Below the pieces are notes generated by a model, which had not been told where the DNA came from, did no database searches, and was given only the letters and a program-made list of their open reading frames with translations. 64,000 nucleotides of DNA from Phascolomyces articulosus (taxonomy: Eukaryota; Mucoromycota; Mucoromycetes; Mucorales; Lichtheimiaceae): positions 558,001 through 622,000 of the forward strand of contig JAIXMP010000014.1 in the NCBI GenBank assembly GCA_025677815.1, given 5' to 3'. The stretch's first letter is position 1; each line of letters opens with the position of its first letter. This document shows, piece after piece, positions 36,505 through 47,381 of this stretch. A program made the position numbers and the translations under genes.

Positions 36505-38250
36505 ATGTATATTACCTATTGCCGCAACCAAAGATCACTAAATCTAGTGGATACTACACAGTATCGGCGTGATGCCACTGCAGGAGAATATCGACCCACA
36601 TACCTCATTCGTGTTTCAGATTGGAAGAAAGTCCCAGGCAAGGAAGTAGAAACCGATTATTGTGCTCTCTCCTATGTTTGGGAACAATCTGGAGATGTTG
36701 TACAAAAAGAAAACGGTGAATATGATTGCACCGACAAGAGTAGACATTGTATTGTTGAAGGATATGATATGAACAATGGGGACCTTACCACTATGACACT
36801 TACGGAAGAAGAAAAGTACGAAGTCCAGTTTTTACCATCCACCAGGAGCAAGGCTACTATAAAAAGTGTGACATACGAAGAGCTTCTTCAACAAATATGT
36901 AAAGATTTCGAAATCGAACATTTGTGGTACGATAAAATATGCATTGATCAATCTGACGATGAAATCAAACTACGAGAAATCAAACAAATGCATAAGATCT
37001 ACAGTAATGCGTGTTATACTGTGGCCATTGTACCTGAAGTCCATATTTATGATCCAAAAGATTTTGATACTATCAACCCAGTGCATGACGACACAGAAGC
37101 AAGCACCAAAGCTCGGCGTTGTATGGCACAAAAATCACTTTGGTGGAAACGAAGTTGGACATTAGAAGAAACAATGTCATCAAAACGTATATTGGTAATT
37201 GGGACAGACACTCATTTCTGGCAACATAGTTTTCATACATGCGATATACCTACCTCAGGTGATGAATTTTCAATATGGATGCTTGATTTTGCTAATCAAC
37301 AACAAGGAGGAGGAAGCGTCAATCAAGCACTCAGTCAAGCCCATTTTCGAACGAGTTCAAAGGAGCATGACAAAATTTTTTCTTTGGCCAACATTTTCCC
37401 TGATATGTTTAAAAATATGGAAATCGACTATGAAATCGATATTAAAACAACCTTCCATCACTTTTATCGGACCATTGCAACACATGACCTATCCATTCTT
37501 TGTTTTGGTTCGAACCTCTTTAACTACGGCGAGGAAATTCGTGTCAATACAATAAAGAATCATAATCTACCTTCATGGACTGGTGTTTCTGGCAAGCATC
37601 TCGATACACGTGTTACCGCCACAACCACATGGCTTCGATCCCAGCATTCTATCTGTGATGATATGCTTCTTCACATTTCAACCAAATACTACAAGATGCT
37701 ATCGGTTGCACCGTATGATTTTGGATGCTTCTCACCGTTATCTCACGACAAATATCAATGGGACCAACAGATTGATAATTTTGAGAAGCGGCGGAAAGCA
37801 AAAGGTCAATCCAGTACAGTTGAAGAGGAGAGTGCTTTAATAGATTGGGCAGTTAAAATGAAAAATATTTCAGGTCGTTACGCCACTCATTATTATCAAC
37901 CACAAGGTGCTCCCGTCATGCAAGCAAGACTACTCTCATTGACTGAAGATTGTGATGAATGCATCATTTTGCCTATTTTGTTCAAATACTATAATTTACT
38001 TGTTGACGAGGTAGAGAAAGCACCATCACTATGTCTTTCTTATGGTTATACACATCACTATTTCCTCCCTGTTATCAAGTTATATGCGGATGCTGCAAAC
38101 GGCACAAAGGAACGGCACAAGGCCATTGGTATTTATTATCTTGGAAATCCAAATGATGGAGATCTCAGTTCAGATGATCCAGATGAAATTTTAAGCTCGA
38201 TTTTTGGAGATGTTGTCCATAGTAGAGTAAAGGAGTTTATTATTCAATAG
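36505..38250 (+). CDS. HET-domain-like protein, copy 1
   Basis: Uninterrupted 581-residue frame starting MYITYCRNQRSLN. It shows the three blocks of a HET (heterokaryon incompatibility) domain: YCALSYVWEQSG (52-63), LWYDKICIDQSDDEIK plus IKQMHKIYSNACYTVAIVPE (140-178), and WWKRSWTLEETMSSK (213-227). HET domains trigger growth arrest or cell death in non-self recognition. They are abundant in Pezizomycotina and much rarer in early-diverging fungi. The C-terminal 350 residues have no recognised domain. No signal peptide or membrane helix is visible. A near-identical copy lies in inverted orientation at 43989-45752. The family assignment rests on motif spacing read by eye; a role in incompatibility is not implied by sequence alone. 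Confidence 0.8.
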   Translation: MYITYCRNQRSLNLVDTTQYRRDATAGEYRPTYLIRVSDWKKVPGKEVETDYCALSYVWEQSGDVVQKENGEYDCTDKSRHCIVEGYDMNNGDLTTMTLTEEEKYEVQFLPSTRSKATIKSVTYEELLQQICKDFEIEHLWYDKICIDQSDDEIKLREIKQMHKIYSNACYTVAIVPEVHIYDPKDFDTINPVHDDTEASTKARRCMAQKSLWWKRSWTLEETMSSKRILVIGTDTHFWQHSFHTCDIPTSGDEFSIWMLDFANQQQGGGSVNQALSQAHFRTSSKEHDKIFSLANIFPDMFKNMEIDYEIDIKTTFHHFYRTIATHDLSILCFGSNLFNYGEEIRVNTIKNHNLPSWTGVSGKHLDTRVTATTTWLRSQHSICDDMLLHISTKYYKMLSVAPYDFGCFSPLSHDKYQWDQQIDNFEKRRKAKGQSSTVEEESALIDWAVKMKNISGRYATHYYQPQGAPVMQARLLSLTEDCDECIILPILFKYYNLLVDEVEKAPSLCLSYGYTHHYFLPVIKLYADAANGTKERHKAIGIYYLGNPNDGDLSSDDPDEILSSIFGDVVHSRVKEFIIQ

Positions 38251-38751
38251 AGTTTTGTATATTAATTAGAAGCAAACAAATGTAAATATCATTCTTTTTT
38301 TTAATAGAAAATATAATAAACATAATATATACCGCCTGTTATATTACTGTGGAGGATACAAACACTTTATTTGTCTATAAAATAATAGATATTACCTACA
38401 TAATATGTAAAAGGTTGTTAAATTCAATAACACAGTTTATCCATTGTATATATTTATTAAATATAATTCTTTCACTCTTGTTGCATAATATTTTTGGATA
38501 TTTATAAAAGATCATTTATTTTTCACTGTTTAACATAATATATATATAAAAGAAAGAGTGGAAGTGATCCCGTGGAAGGAGTAGTGGATAGGGAAAAGTG
38601 ACGAATGGATAGGTCATTTTTTAAACAATAAATCATCAACACACATTCTTCTAGCATCCCATAAATGTAACAAAAATGATATAATCATAGAAAGGGAAAG
38701 TAATCGGAAGATGAAAAAAAAAGACAGTATTGTATTGTTTCCTATTTTTTC
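38251..38751. other. Convergent spacer
   Basis: 3' ends of HET copy 1 and the polygalacturonase. The first 60 or so bases still match the region behind copy 2 (AGCAAACA.ATGTAAATAT). Nothing else recognised. Confidence 0.55.
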
Positions 38752-40348
38752 TTAGTTACAGTAAGAAATCTTGTCCGATCCTTTAAGGTTGATACAAACA
38801 TTATCTTCAGTCTTGGAGCTTGGTGTGATATCAATCTCTGAGAGAGTAAAATCAGTACAAGGAGTATCCTTAGAACAGTTAATGTCAACAATAGGATGTT
38901 GTTTTTGAGAAGCAGATCTATATATAATATACAAGAAAGAAAAAGTTAAATACATGAATAATTATTTTTACAAGTCTCGTCAGCTGTTACAACTTACCCA
39001 CGAATATTGGTAATGCTCACATCACTAATTGTAAGAGAATGAGAATCTTCACCATCACAGTATTCTTGTTGTTGATTATCACAATAATGCGTAGTAATAA
39101 GGATAGGATGTTCCACATTATTCAATTCAATATCATCAAAGACAATACCCTTGACAGAACCTTGACCGCCTGACCATGTCTTGATTCTATTATACAACAA
39201 AAACGGCGATGAAATTTTAGTTTTAATTTTTATATTACACAACGACAGCAAGGATCAAATTATAAAGAATAACAACAAACCTGACACCATTTTGACAATC
39301 ATTACAAACATTTGAAATGAACTTGAGATCAGATACTTCATCTACTTCATCACTCTTTTTACCAAGGGATCCGACACTGAAACCATGGCTACCAGTACAA
39401 TCCAAACCAGTGACAGTCAAATTATGAGCACCTATTGTTGTTATTATTCAATGAAATAAAATATATATAAAAAAAAGTGGTTTAGAAAGGCAGAATCATT
39501 ATCATTATGTTATGTTGGAGTATCCTATGAGTGAATGACTTTATATATAATAAACATACCACCATTGACAGCAATACAATCATCACCATTGACAATCTTT
39601 GAGTTTTGAATGACAATACCGGTCGAATCAGAAACATCAAAAGCATCGGTATTATGGGCATCCTTTTCTTCATCGTCCGAGACAGTATTAATATTAATAT
39701 TGTCAAAGACAACATTTTCACAGTTGTTGACACTAAAATGAGAACGGGGTGCCTTGACAATAGAGAATCCACCAAAATAAGAATTGCTAGCTCTAGGCTT
39801 GAAAAGAGGAGGAGCTTTACGATTCACGGCATCGTACCTAATCATTATTATCAATGAAAATACTATTATTAGATGTTCACAGCAATATGCCACCATCATG
39901 ATTATTCACATTTGAATAGATTCTATTTCATCATCATCATGAATGATGATTGTAAAACTTACCATCCTTGACCATTACCATTAATGGTACCGGCACCACT
40001 GAAATGAATATTATCACCACGAAGATAAATAAATGCCTTTTCATCTTCAAACTTGGTATTATAGGAAGGTAAATTGATAGTGCCTTGGAAATCAATGGTA
40101 ATATCTTGCAATTTTTCAATATAAATGACAGTTTTCAAATTATATTCGGATCCTTTGGGGAATTCGACTGTACCACCGTTATTACAAGATTCAAAAGCAT
40201 CAACAATGTTAGGTGTATCATCGCCACCTCCAGAACTCTTGACGGTACATGTGGTGGCACGTCGTGACAATGGAGTAGGAGCGGCCAAGATGGATGGACA
40301 GGAAGCAAAAAGTAAAGCAACGCCAGCAGTAATTTGGATCAATTTCAT
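38752..40348 (-). CDS. Polygalacturonase, glycoside hydrolase family 28 (secreted)
   Basis: Five exons, 40348-39963, 39837-39560, 39431-39281, 39186-38998 and 38917-38752, give 389 residues. It hydrolyses the alpha-1,4 galacturonan of pectin. The start MKLIQITAGVALLFASCPSI is a signal peptide, followed by APTPLSRR, a likely propeptide/Kex2-type site. The GH28 catalytic set is complete: NTD (191-193), GDD (213-215), GSHG with H237, and RIK (272-274). The body is a right-handed beta-helix of normal length for the family. VGSLGK after the active-site histidine and NDCQNGVRIKTW favour an exo-acting enzyme over an endo-acting one; this is inference. One intron has a GTTTGT donor. The gene lies between the two HET-like copies on the minus strand. 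Confidence 0.94.
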
Positions 40349-40415
40349 GATTAAAGAAAGGAATGAGAAGGTTTGTTGTTGTGATTGAGAAAAAAAAATA
40401 CCCATTTCAAATCGT

Positions 40416-40425
40416 CCTTTTTATA
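40416..40425 (-). promoter_or_regulatory. TATA box of the polygalacturonase gene
   Basis: TATAAAAAGG, 68 bp upstream of the ATG on the minus strand. Position is typical for a strongly regulated secreted enzyme gene. Confidence 0.5.
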
Positions 40426-41043
40426 TTGATTTTTTTTTTTTGGATCGATGCGATAATTTTTTTTTACCTAATAAGAATCATTTTCCCTTTTGACAAGAGA
40501 TCTTTTCATACAAAAAAAGAAATAAATCGGGATGGGCCATTATCATTGATACTATGATGATAGAAACGGGATATCGTTGTATTTAATGGATTAATAATCC
40601 CGACATAAAAATCCGCATCATATAAATAATATTTATTAGACTCTTTATTTTTTGCACTGACATGGAATATCATGTTTTAATAATAGGGTCTTAATTAAAT
40701 ATAATAAATTACATGACTCTTTTTTTTTTCTCCTTTGTTGCACACTACGTTTGTTATCTTTTAAAAGCAATGATAAAATCTCTCATCGGATGTTCGGAAC
40801 AATTTGCTTTGATTCATTATTCATCTTGTCAACCTTTAATGTATAAAAAAATAAAACTCAGTTGTTGTTTATTTGAATCACAATAGCCGCGGATATCAAC
40901 CAATACAATGCAATAACGTACTGGTGGTGAGTTGAGTGGATGCATGATTAAAAATGTATATATGTATTGTATATATATAGTAAAATAAAATTGAGATATA
41001 AACTGTCTATTTATATATTTATATCAAAATGTATATATCAAGT

Positions 41044-41068
41044 TTATTATTATTATTATTATTATTAA
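41044..41068. repeat. (TTA)n microsatellite
   Basis: About eight TTA units in the intergenic region. Confidence 0.8.
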
Positions 41069-41278
41069 TTGATCATTGAGACATGATTATATAGGATAAT
41101 AGAGAAAACAAAGAAGAAGAAGAAAAGGGGTATATAAAATGGTTTATCTATGTACAAAATGAAGGGTTTCAAAAAAAAAGAGATATACAAAAAAAAAAAG
41201 AATAATAATAATAATAATAATGGAAGTGTATGGTCCAAAGAAGGAGTGACTACTTTCCCATCCTAACCAAGTAGTATA

Positions 41279-41692
41279 TCAATATTCAGGACAATAGTCT
41301 TCATGTGAGAATCGAGAAATATCCACGCCACATTTTGTACAAAAATCAGAATAATAACTTTTACTTGTTGGTGTGATTGGATGATGATGATGATGATGAT
41401 GATGATGGTTGTTGTTGGATGTCATTGAAGAAGTAGTAGATAGTGTGGGCAATGATGTAAAACAAGAAGTACCATTCGTAGAATTATTATTAGGAGGAGA
41501 ATTTGACATGGGTGGCCAACAAGAAAGTGTTGGAGGAGAATGATGATTTTTTGAATGATATTTAATTGATTGTACTACATTTGTCGTTGTATCCGCGGTA
41601 TTATTGGCAGGTAATGTGGAAGAGGGAGAACGTGTTGATGTTGTTGTAATTTTCGTATTAGAAGATGGTGGTGATGATGCTATTGAAAACAT
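41279..41692 (-). CDS. Small Ser/Asn/His-rich protein with C-terminal Cys motif
   Basis: Single exon, 137 residues starting MFSIASSPPSSNTKITTTST. I chose this ATG because the in-frame sequence upstream is a pyrimidine leader encoding Phe/Ile/Tyr runs. A TATA box (41882-41876) and CCAAT boxes lie about 185 bp upstream. The body is Ser/Thr/Asn-rich with a nine-residue His run from a CAT repeat. The C-terminus SYYSDFCTKCGVDISRFSHE, then DYCPEY, holds CxxC...H...C, a possible zinc ligand set. No family recognised. The gene lies between the HET-like copies, downstream of copy 2 in the same direction. Confidence 0.6.
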   Translation of the reverse strand: MFSIASSPPSSNTKITTTSTRSPSSTLPANNTADTTTNVVQSIKYHSKNHHSPPTLSCWPPMSNSPPNNNSTNGTSCFTSLPTLSTTSSMTSNNNHHHHHHHHHPITPTSKSYYSDFCTKCGVDISRFSHEDYCPEY

Positions 41693-43988
41693 AATTCTTG
41701 TATAAAAATAATAATAATGGTAGAGAAGAAGTATAATAATAATAAAAAAGAAAAGAAAAGAAAAAAAAGGGTGGTATTTATATACAATCATAAAATCACT
41801 TCTTTAAGGCACCAAAAATAAAAAAAAGGGGGTGAAAATATTAGTAGATTAGGAATCATTGGTTCCTTTTCTTGCATTTATAAAAACACTTTTTCATTGG
41901 TTCATGCAAAAGCGGTTTGTTTGTTTATAAAAATCGCGGGTAAAGTCAAAAAAGGCAACTCTTCCTCTCCTTACTTCGAAATAGCATAATATATTTTGTA
42001 GTATAAAGAAGTATATTGGCATCCCGATACAAGATCGAAATAAATCCTTTCTTTTAAATTATGTATAGAAAACATTTTTTTTCTTTAATAAAAAGTCCGC
42101 ATGATGAATTTTTCTGCATTGTTGTTGATGTTATTGGATCATTCATGAATGTTTGTTATTAACATTAGAATTAATGTATTAATCTTTCGTTGTTGTTGTT
42201 GTTGCTCATTTACAAATACCAAAACTATGGTTCGGTAATTAGGAATATATAATATGTACATGTCAAACACACATCTTTTTAATAATAAAAAGATCTTCAT
42301 AAAATAATAATAATAAAAAAAGGGGTGAGTAACACAAATAATTAATTATATTCTTCGTTGTTGTTGTTGTATTTAACAATGCTAAAATCAGAATGGTAAC
42401 TTGATTTCATGATATATATTATTATGTAGTGACATCATCTTGAATATTATTGTATTCTTGACCAAGAGGATATAAAAGACAACGAAATGATAAAAGTTAC
42501 ATCATAATATTACTATTACTACTGCTGCTATATACCATGATTGAATCAAAAAGTAAATCATCCAAAATTACATGATGAATAGACTATGTACACATATACT
42601 TTTTGTAGTAAGCCATGATTTTCATGATTAATAAAGTTAAACACATCGTGCCTGTAGTCACGTACATAAATGATCAACATCCTCTTTCTTTGTCTATAAT
42701 AATAACATGAAGTAAATCCCCATATGATACTCCCCCAACAACAACATTGGCTCCATATATCATGGTAATAAATAATAATTTTAATTCCATCTTTTCTTCT
42801 TCTATATTGAGGAACTCAATCACCACCCAAAAAAAAAAAAAAAACAATATGCACCAACCACGTGTCACAAAAGATTTTGGCGGGCTTTTTTTTTTTTTTT
42901 TTTTGTTGATGCTTGCTTTTGATGTTTATTTCATTTTAGTGATGTTTACAATGAAACATTCTTCATTTGATCTTTTGGCTTTATTCATAGAAGAACTAGG
43001 TCGAACAATGTAAAGTACATAAACAGCAGCAGCAGCAGTAGTAGTGACTATGTCTTATTATTCTTCCTTTGTACAGGTATGCGCGACACCATTCAAACAT
43101 TATTCTTTCAATTGCTTGCCACGTATCGTTATTCTATAAACTTACTAGTCTCAAGGCAATTATGCAGCACATGCAGAAAATGAAAAAAAAAAAACTTATT
43201 TATATTCATATTTTAAAATGTAGCTATGAATCTAAAATAAGAACAATCATCTTGGAAGAGAGCACGCCATCACACCAATATTCATATCATAAAAAAGGAT
43301 GCTAATGCATTCTTTTTATTTGTTCACAGTATACGTTTATGCGTGCTAATAATATTAATAGTAAATGAAGATCTTCGTGCCTTTTTACTGTGTCATCCTC
43401 CTGATGATGGTCTTCTTTTTACCAATACTTTATTTTAATATAGCATAATACTATAGAGTTATAAAGGAAACGCTCTATTTTTATATACACCAACAATTCG
43501 TCTCCTGTCTTTCTCTGATGCTATTTATTATTATAATTATTATTACGTATAAATCACTTTTCTTTGCCATTATTCATCCTATTGTTTTTATGATAGTAAT
43601 AAAACTTTTTATAATTTTTTGGCTAACTTTTTCAAATATATATATATACATGATGTTGTACATAATAAGAGATGATAGGATAAAATGTAAAAATAGAACA
43701 TGTAAAATAGAATATTATATGTATTAACAGAGTATATGGCATTAAATACTATTAGCATAACCTTTTACTTGTATATACTCAATCAGACAATCCACAAATC
43801 TATAAACAAGTCAAGTGTTTGCTACTTGTTACTTAATTATCTAATCTGCATTTATTTACTGTCATTATCTCTTTGCCTTCTTTGATAGTATAGCGGGAGG
43901 TAATAATATACTTATTAAGATATTTACATGTTTGCTTTTAAATAATAATAAAAAAAAACTCTACTGAATAATAAACTCTTTTGCTTCA
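41693..43988. other. Gene-poor region (2.3 kb)
   Basis: Holds the promoter of the small Cys-motif gene and the 3' end of HET-like copy 2. Open frames at 42747-43013 and 43069-43305 (+) are dominated by homopolymer runs and have no domain. No RNA gene recognised. Confidence 0.5.
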
Positions 43989-45752
43989 CTATGGACATAA
44001 TCTCCAAAAATTGACCTTAAAAATTTCATCTGGATCATCTGAACTGAGTTCTCCATCATTTGCATCTCCAAGATAATAAATACCAATGGCCTTGTACCGT
44101 TCTTTTGTGCCGTTTGCAGCATCCACATATTTCTTGATAACAGGGAGGAAATAGTCATGTGAATAACCATCATAAAGCCATAATGGTGATTTCTCTGCCG
44201 TCTTAAAAAGGAAAGTAAGGCATTTGAGCAAAATAGGCAAAATGATGCATTCATTACAATCTTCAGTCAATGAGAGTGGTCTTGTTTGCGTGACGGGAGC
44301 ATTTTGTGGTTGATAGTAATGAGTGGCATGACAGCCTGACACAGTTCTCATTTTAATTGCCCAATCTATTAAAGCATTATCCTCTTCAACTGTCGTGGAT
44401 ACACCTTTCGCTTTCTGCTGCTTCTCAAATTTATCAATCTGCTTTTTCCATTGTTGTTTATCGTGAGATAACGGTGAAAAACATACACAATCATACGGTG
44501 CAACTGATAGTGCCTTGTAGTATTTGGTTGATATGTGAAGAAGCATATCATCACAGATAGAATGCTGGGATCGAAGCCATGTGGTTGTCATGATAACACG
44601 TTTATCGAGATGCTTGCCAGAAACACCAGTCCATGACGGTAGATTATGATTCCTCATTGTATTGACACGAATTTCCTCACCATTGTGACAAGAGTTCGAT
44701 CCAAAACAAAGAATGGATAAATCAATTGTTGCAATGGTCCGATAAAAGTGATGGAAGGTTGTTTTAATATCGCTTTCATAGTTGATTTCCATATTTTTAA
44801 ACATATCGGGAAAAATGTTGGCCAGAGAAAAAATTTTGTCATGTTCCTTTGAACTTGCTCGAAAATGAGCTTCGTTGAGTGCTTGATTGACACTTCCTCC
44901 TCTTTGTTGTTGGTTAGCAAAATCAAGCATCCAAATTGAAAATTCATCAGCTGTGGTAGGTATATCGCATGTATGTAAACTATGTTGCCAGAAATGAGTG
45001 TCTGTCCCAATTACCAATATACGTTTTGATGACATTGTTTCTTCTAATGTCCAGCTTCGTTTCCACCAAAGTGATCTTACTATCATATCAGTCCAAGCTT
45101 CTGTACTTGCTTCTGTGTTGTCATGCACTGGGTCAATAATATCAAAACCTTTTGGATCATAAATATGGACTTCAGGAACAATGGCCACAGTATAACACGC
45201 ATTACTGTAGATCTTATGCATTTGTTTGATTTCTCGTAGTTTGATTTCATCGTCAGATTGATCAATGCATATTTTATCGTACCACAAATATTCGATTTCG
45301 AAATCTTTACATATTTGTTGAAGAAGCTCTTCGTATGTCACATGTTTTATAGTAGCCTTGCTCCTGGTGGATGGTAAAAACTGGACTTCAAACTTTTTTT
45401 TTTCATCTGTTAGTATCATGGTAACTGAGTCTCGCTTCTTTCTCCTAACCATACGTCTGATTTTTGGAAAAAATCCATTCTTGCCCGTATCATATCCTTC
45501 AACAATACAATGTCTTCCATTGTCGATGCAGTCATATTCACCGTTTTCTTTTTGTACAACATCTCCAGATTGTTCCCAAACATAGGAGAGAGCGCAATAA
45601 CCAGTTTCTACTTGTTTGCCTGGGACTTTCTTCCAATCTGAAACACGAATGAGGTATGTGGGTCGATATTCTCCTGCAGTGGCGTCACGTCGATACTGTG
45701 CAGTATCCACTACATTTAGTGATCTTTGGTTGCGGCAATAGGTAATGTACAT
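43989..45752 (-). CDS. HET-domain-like protein, copy 2 (C-terminus altered by a frameshift)
   Basis: 587 residues, inverted and highly similar to the gene at 36505-38250. The HET blocks are kept: YCALSYVWEQSG, LWYDKICIDQSDDEIK and WWKRSWTLEETMSSK. It has an extra basic segment (KIRRMVRRKKRDSV) where copy 1 has a shorter linker. At the 3' end a run of five A on the + strand (44019-44023) is one base longer than in copy 1. The protein therefore ends EIFKVNFWRLCP, while the alternative frame encodes the copy-1-like ending GDYVHSEAKEFIIQ. The last 20 or so residues are thus changed. It could be a real mutation or an assembly/base error. Sequence similarity extends about 140 bp upstream of the ATG and about 60 bp past the stop. 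Confidence 0.78.
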   Translation of the reverse strand: MYITYCRNQRSLNVVDTAQYRRDATAGEYRPTYLIRVSDWKKVPGKQVETGYCALSYVWEQSGDVVQKENGEYDCIDNGRHCIVEGYDTGKNGFFPKIRRMVRRKKRDSVTMILTDEKKKFEVQFLPSTRSKATIKHVTYEELLQQICKDFEIEYLWYDKICIDQSDDEIKLREIKQMHKIYSNACYTVAIVPEVHIYDPKGFDIIDPVHDNTEASTEAWTDMIVRSLWWKRSWTLEETMSSKRILVIGTDTHFWQHSLHTCDIPTTADEFSIWMLDFANQQQRGGSVNQALNEAHFRASSKEHDKIFSLANIFPDMFKNMEINYESDIKTTFHHFYRTIATIDLSILCFGSNSCHNGEEIRVNTMRNHNLPSWTGVSGKHLDKRVIMTTTWLRSQHSICDDMLLHISTKYYKALSVAPYDCVCFSPLSHDKQQWKKQIDKFEKQQKAKGVSTTVEEDNALIDWAIKMRTVSGCHATHYYQPQNAPVTQTRPLSLTEDCNECIILPILLKCLTFLFKTAEKSPLWLYDGYSHDYFLPVIKKYVDAANGTKERYKAIGIYYLGDANDGELSSDDPDEIFKVNFWRLCP

Positions 45753-46912
45753 ACTATAATGTATATTTCTTTTTGAAAATTTTCATGTTGTAGAGAAAAA
45801 AAGTTAAGAATATTGCCTAACAGAATAATTTAATGATGATTACCTTGTTTTCGTTGTTTATTCAATGCTGTTTCGCGATATATAAAAATTTTGCATGATG
45901 AAGAATAAAAAAGAGATGTTGATAATGAAGGACAAAAATATGAAGAGAAGAGAAAGGGTGATCGATAAAAAGAACGAGTGACGAAAATAATTAATTTCTA
46001 AGCCGAAGTAACAGTGTTTGGATGTTGTGTAATGTTTACATGAGAAATAAAAGATTTTTTATTTTATAATAAATAATTATGTTATTGATAATAATTCACG
46101 ATTACTTTTTGGGTGTCAGAAATCAGAAGCGATCGATATGATAATTTTGCCAACATGTTTTAACGTATGAGATCAAGTCTCTGGGTTTTATACTAACGAA
46201 GCACAAAGCATAGTGATTATAAGTGAAAAGGGTGACAAGACTGTCTTCTGAAGCAAGCACGCGGTGGATGCATCATGATTGGCTGGTTTAGCGGGACTCT
46301 AATAATGAAAAAATCTTTTTTCGCAAAGATAGGCATTCGTGATTTCTGCCACACCCTTTGTTTCTTTTTTTTTTCTTAAAAAATTCTATTTCCTTTCGTT
46401 CAATATATAAATATAATTTCATATATAAAATGCTACCAACGTTTGATGATATGAATGATTAAATTGTTGAATAGATCTTGTTTTTTTAATAATATTGAGA
46501 TGATTATTAAGAAACTGAAATACTATTGATATTGGGGGTGATGAGGAGAGGGGGGAGGTGACGCGCGATAAAATATGAAGATATAAGAAATGGCATCGAA
46601 AACCCATGAAAATAACATAGACAACGCGATATCACACTTGAATAAAATGATGAGAAAGGTCAAAGACACCATTCATTTCATGATCAACGCGTCGAGACGC
46701 CCCAAAACACGTCTTTTTGGTTTTTTTCACTTTAGGTACGCGTTTCTTGCCAATTTCCTAATTTGGAGCGCGTTTTGGCGATTTTTTTTTTAAGATTCCG
46801 TAAAGAGGAAAAAAAATCCATGATTTTTTTTTCTCTCCCTCTCTCTATTCTATATTCTTTTAATATATTCCCTTTCTCTCCATTGCCATTAAAATCGACT
46901 TTATTATCATTC
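45753..46912. promoter_or_regulatory. Divergent promoter with CGCG/MCB boxes
   Basis: Separates HET-like copy 2 (-) from the acidic protein gene (+). ACGCGT (MluI cell-cycle box) occurs at 46687-46692 and 46738-46743. Other CGCG cores are at 46562, 46625 and 46769 (GCGCGTTTTGGCG, E2F-like). In fungi MBF (Swi6/Mbp1-type) binds ACGCGT to drive G1/S genes. The cluster lies 140-350 bp before the + strand ATG. Function is inferred. Confidence 0.5.
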
Positions 46913-47339
46913 ATGACTACTACCAAAAGCACCACTTACAATAACCGTCGCATGTCGTTAATATATAGCGACCAAGAGGATCATGAAGAATCAACACCTA
47001 CGAGTCGTCCTACATTTACACCATGCACAAGAATGTCAAACTTGACACTCACATCACAAAGTACTACGGAATATAATGGTCGAACTCGAATCATTACTCG
47101 TCACCAAAGACCAGCCACTGATTTCAATACCAAATTAAAACGTGCTTTTCAAGACGAACAATCCTCAGAACAACAACAACCCCATCCTAACTTGTCCATG
47201 GTGTTGGGTGGAGAAAAAATCAGCTTTGACGACAGATTTCAAAGAGATATGGTAATGTATATAAAACAATGAAATTGAATATCTACCCCTAGTTTTCATT
47301 CCATTTCTTTATTCAATTCATTGTTATCAAGGATGAAAA

Positions 47340-47381
<42 letters not shown>

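Larger units (their letters stand above)
40349..41278. other. Polygalacturonase promoter region
   Basis: TATAAAAAGG lies at 40425-40416 on the minus strand, about 70 bp upstream of the start codon. A (TTA)n repeat is at 41044-41068. No further gene seen. Confidence 0.55.

Noticed and set aside
36505..38250. Reading the HET-like gene as a TIR or NLR resistance gene
   Set aside because: There is no P-loop/NACHT or repeat domain in the 581 residues, only the HET-like blocks and an unassigned C-terminus.
42747..43013. 88-residue frame on the + strand
   Set aside because: Interrupted by poly-Lys and poly-Phe from homopolymer runs; no promoter or domain support.
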